Below, one piece after another: positions 63,581-64,000 of a stretch of 64,000 nt of DNA. Location of the stretch: positions 496,001 through 560,000 of the forward strand of contig CAWIDE010000022.1 in NCBI GenBank assembly GCA_963834715.1. Reading direction: 5' to 3'. Under the pieces are notes generated by a model. It made no database searches. It worked only from the letters and a program-made list of their open reading frames with translations, and was not told where the DNA came from. Within the stretch, counting starts at the first letter, position 1. Each line of letters starts with the position of its first letter. The translations under genes and the position numbers were made by a program. Source of the stretch: CAVSUZ01 sp963834715. Lineage in GTDB: Bacteria; Pseudomonadota; Alphaproteobacteria; Acetobacterales; Acetobacteraceae.

Positions 63581-64000
63581 GGAAACTCTGATTAAGTGTC
63601 TCTCGACACGGCTACGGAACGGCGTGTAGGGCCGGCTGCGGCAATCAAGCGGGATCTGGGATGCGGCAGCTGACCTTGGCAACGGCGGGTTTTGAGTTCT
63701 TCGGGAAGAGCACGCGTCGGGCGGCGTTTCTGGGAGAGATGGATCAGGTTGTGCCGTGGCAAGAGCTGTGTGCACTCATCGAGCCGGTCTATCCCCAGCC
63801 TGGCAACGGGCGCCCGCCGGTTGGGCTGGAGCGGATGCTGCGGATCTATTTCTTGCAGCTATGGTTCAACCTTTCCGATCCCGCGGTTGAGGAGGCGTTG
63901 TACGAGTCAGTGTCGATGCGGCGGTTTGTCGGCGTCGACCTCGGGCGCGAGCCGGCGCCGGATGAGACCACAGTGTGCAAGTTCCGCCACCTGCTGGAGA
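63581..64000 (+). mobile_element. IS5 family element (left part; runs off the window)
   Basis: Starts GGAAACTCTGATTAAG directly after CTAG in the eutB sequence; CTAG/TNA-type targets are typical of this family. The right end is not in the window. Confidence 0.78.
63661..64000 (+). CDS. IS5 family transposase, N-terminal part (partial)
   Basis: The window ends within this gene. MRQLTLATAGFEFFGKSTRR, FLGEMDQVVPWQELCALIEPVYP, GLERMLRIYFLQLWFNLSDPAVEEALYESVSMRRF and DETTVCKFRHLLE are the DUF772 and first catalytic region of IS1031/IS903-type IS5 transposases. Starts at ATG 63661. Confidence 0.93.
   Translation, partial: MRQLTLATAGFEFFGKSTRRAAFLGEMDQVVPWQELCALIEPVYPQPGNGRPPVGLERMLRIYFLQLWFNLSDPAVEEALYESVSMRRFVGVDLGREPAPDETTVCKFRHLLE

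Noticed and set aside
1..64000. tRNA, rRNA or CRISPR arrays
   Set aside because: No cloverleaf-type tRNA ends, ribosomal sequence or regularly spaced short repeats were recognised. A tRNA scan would be needed to exclude a tRNA fully.

Overview
The window is GC-rich proteobacterial DNA. The split F0 ATP synthase operon (atpI-atpB-atpE-atpF'-atpF, with no F1 genes beside it) and the general gene complement fit Alphaproteobacteria, most likely Rhodospirillales/Acetobacteraceae. This placement comes from gene content only. No rRNA, tRNA or CRISPR array was recognised.

Region by region. (1) 1-9.1 kb is a mobile-element graveyard. One alginate-lyase-like gene on the minus strand is cut into three pieces by an IS91-like element (180-2700) and an IS256-family element (3049-8935). 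The IS256 element is itself interrupted by an IS66-family element (3294-6230) and an IS110-family element (7131-8657). Junctions and duplicated bases can be read at most ends, so the order of insertion can be reconstructed. (2) 9.1-20 kb carries a VC0807-like membrane protein, a flavin reductase-like protein, and a cluster made of a short ORF, a TPR-repeat protein, a FecR-domain protein and a predicted outer-membrane barrel. The short ORF and the TPR ORF appear to be one gene joined across a slippery A7 run with an upstream Shine-Dalgarno-like AGGAGG. A DSD1/D-threonine-aldolase-like enzyme, a frameshifted Ig-like surface protein with an NlpC/P60-like region, and a P-loop ATPase follow. (3) 20-28.3 kb holds an HtrA-like protease, a broken PAS-LuxR regulator, a CsbD / membrane protein / small glycine-rich / PRC-barrel stress-type cluster (the PRC-barrel gene is cut by an IS3 element inside its signal peptide), a frameshifted M20 amidohydrolase and a small lipoprotein. 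(4) 28.3-34.2 kb is a LacI-controlled sugar ABC importer (binding protein and two permeases, no ATPase) with a GH5 glycosidase. (5) 34.2-42.5 kb has an orphan LivK-like binding protein, a PEP mutase/isocitrate lyase family enzyme, the F0 operon with a clear terminator, a Kup potassium transporter, a 44-residue lipoprotein gene and a glycine-rich secreted protein. (6) 43.5-50 kb is an aerobic benzoyl-CoA (box) cluster: LysR regulator, benzoate-CoA ligase, alpha/beta hydrolase, boxC, boxB; boxA is not present. (7) 50-64 kb has an SDR/AKR/DUF2255/cupin set, then an amino-acid or amine catabolism region (aminotransferase, intradiol dioxygenase, DadA-like oxidase, MocR regulator, polar amino acid ABC transporter, eutB) in which most genes are broken by single-base indels or IS insertion.

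Main interpretation. Housekeeping genes (F0 operon, kup) and the box cluster read cleanly, while broken genes are concentrated around the IS elements and at 52-63.6 kb. This looks more like real gene decay in an IS-rich genome than uniform sequencing error, although single-base homopolymer differences could be either. The most interesting candidates are the possible programmed -1 frameshift joining the 11.4-13.7 kb TPR gene, and the three-level nested insertion with its readable IS110 target site and possible bridge-RNA region.
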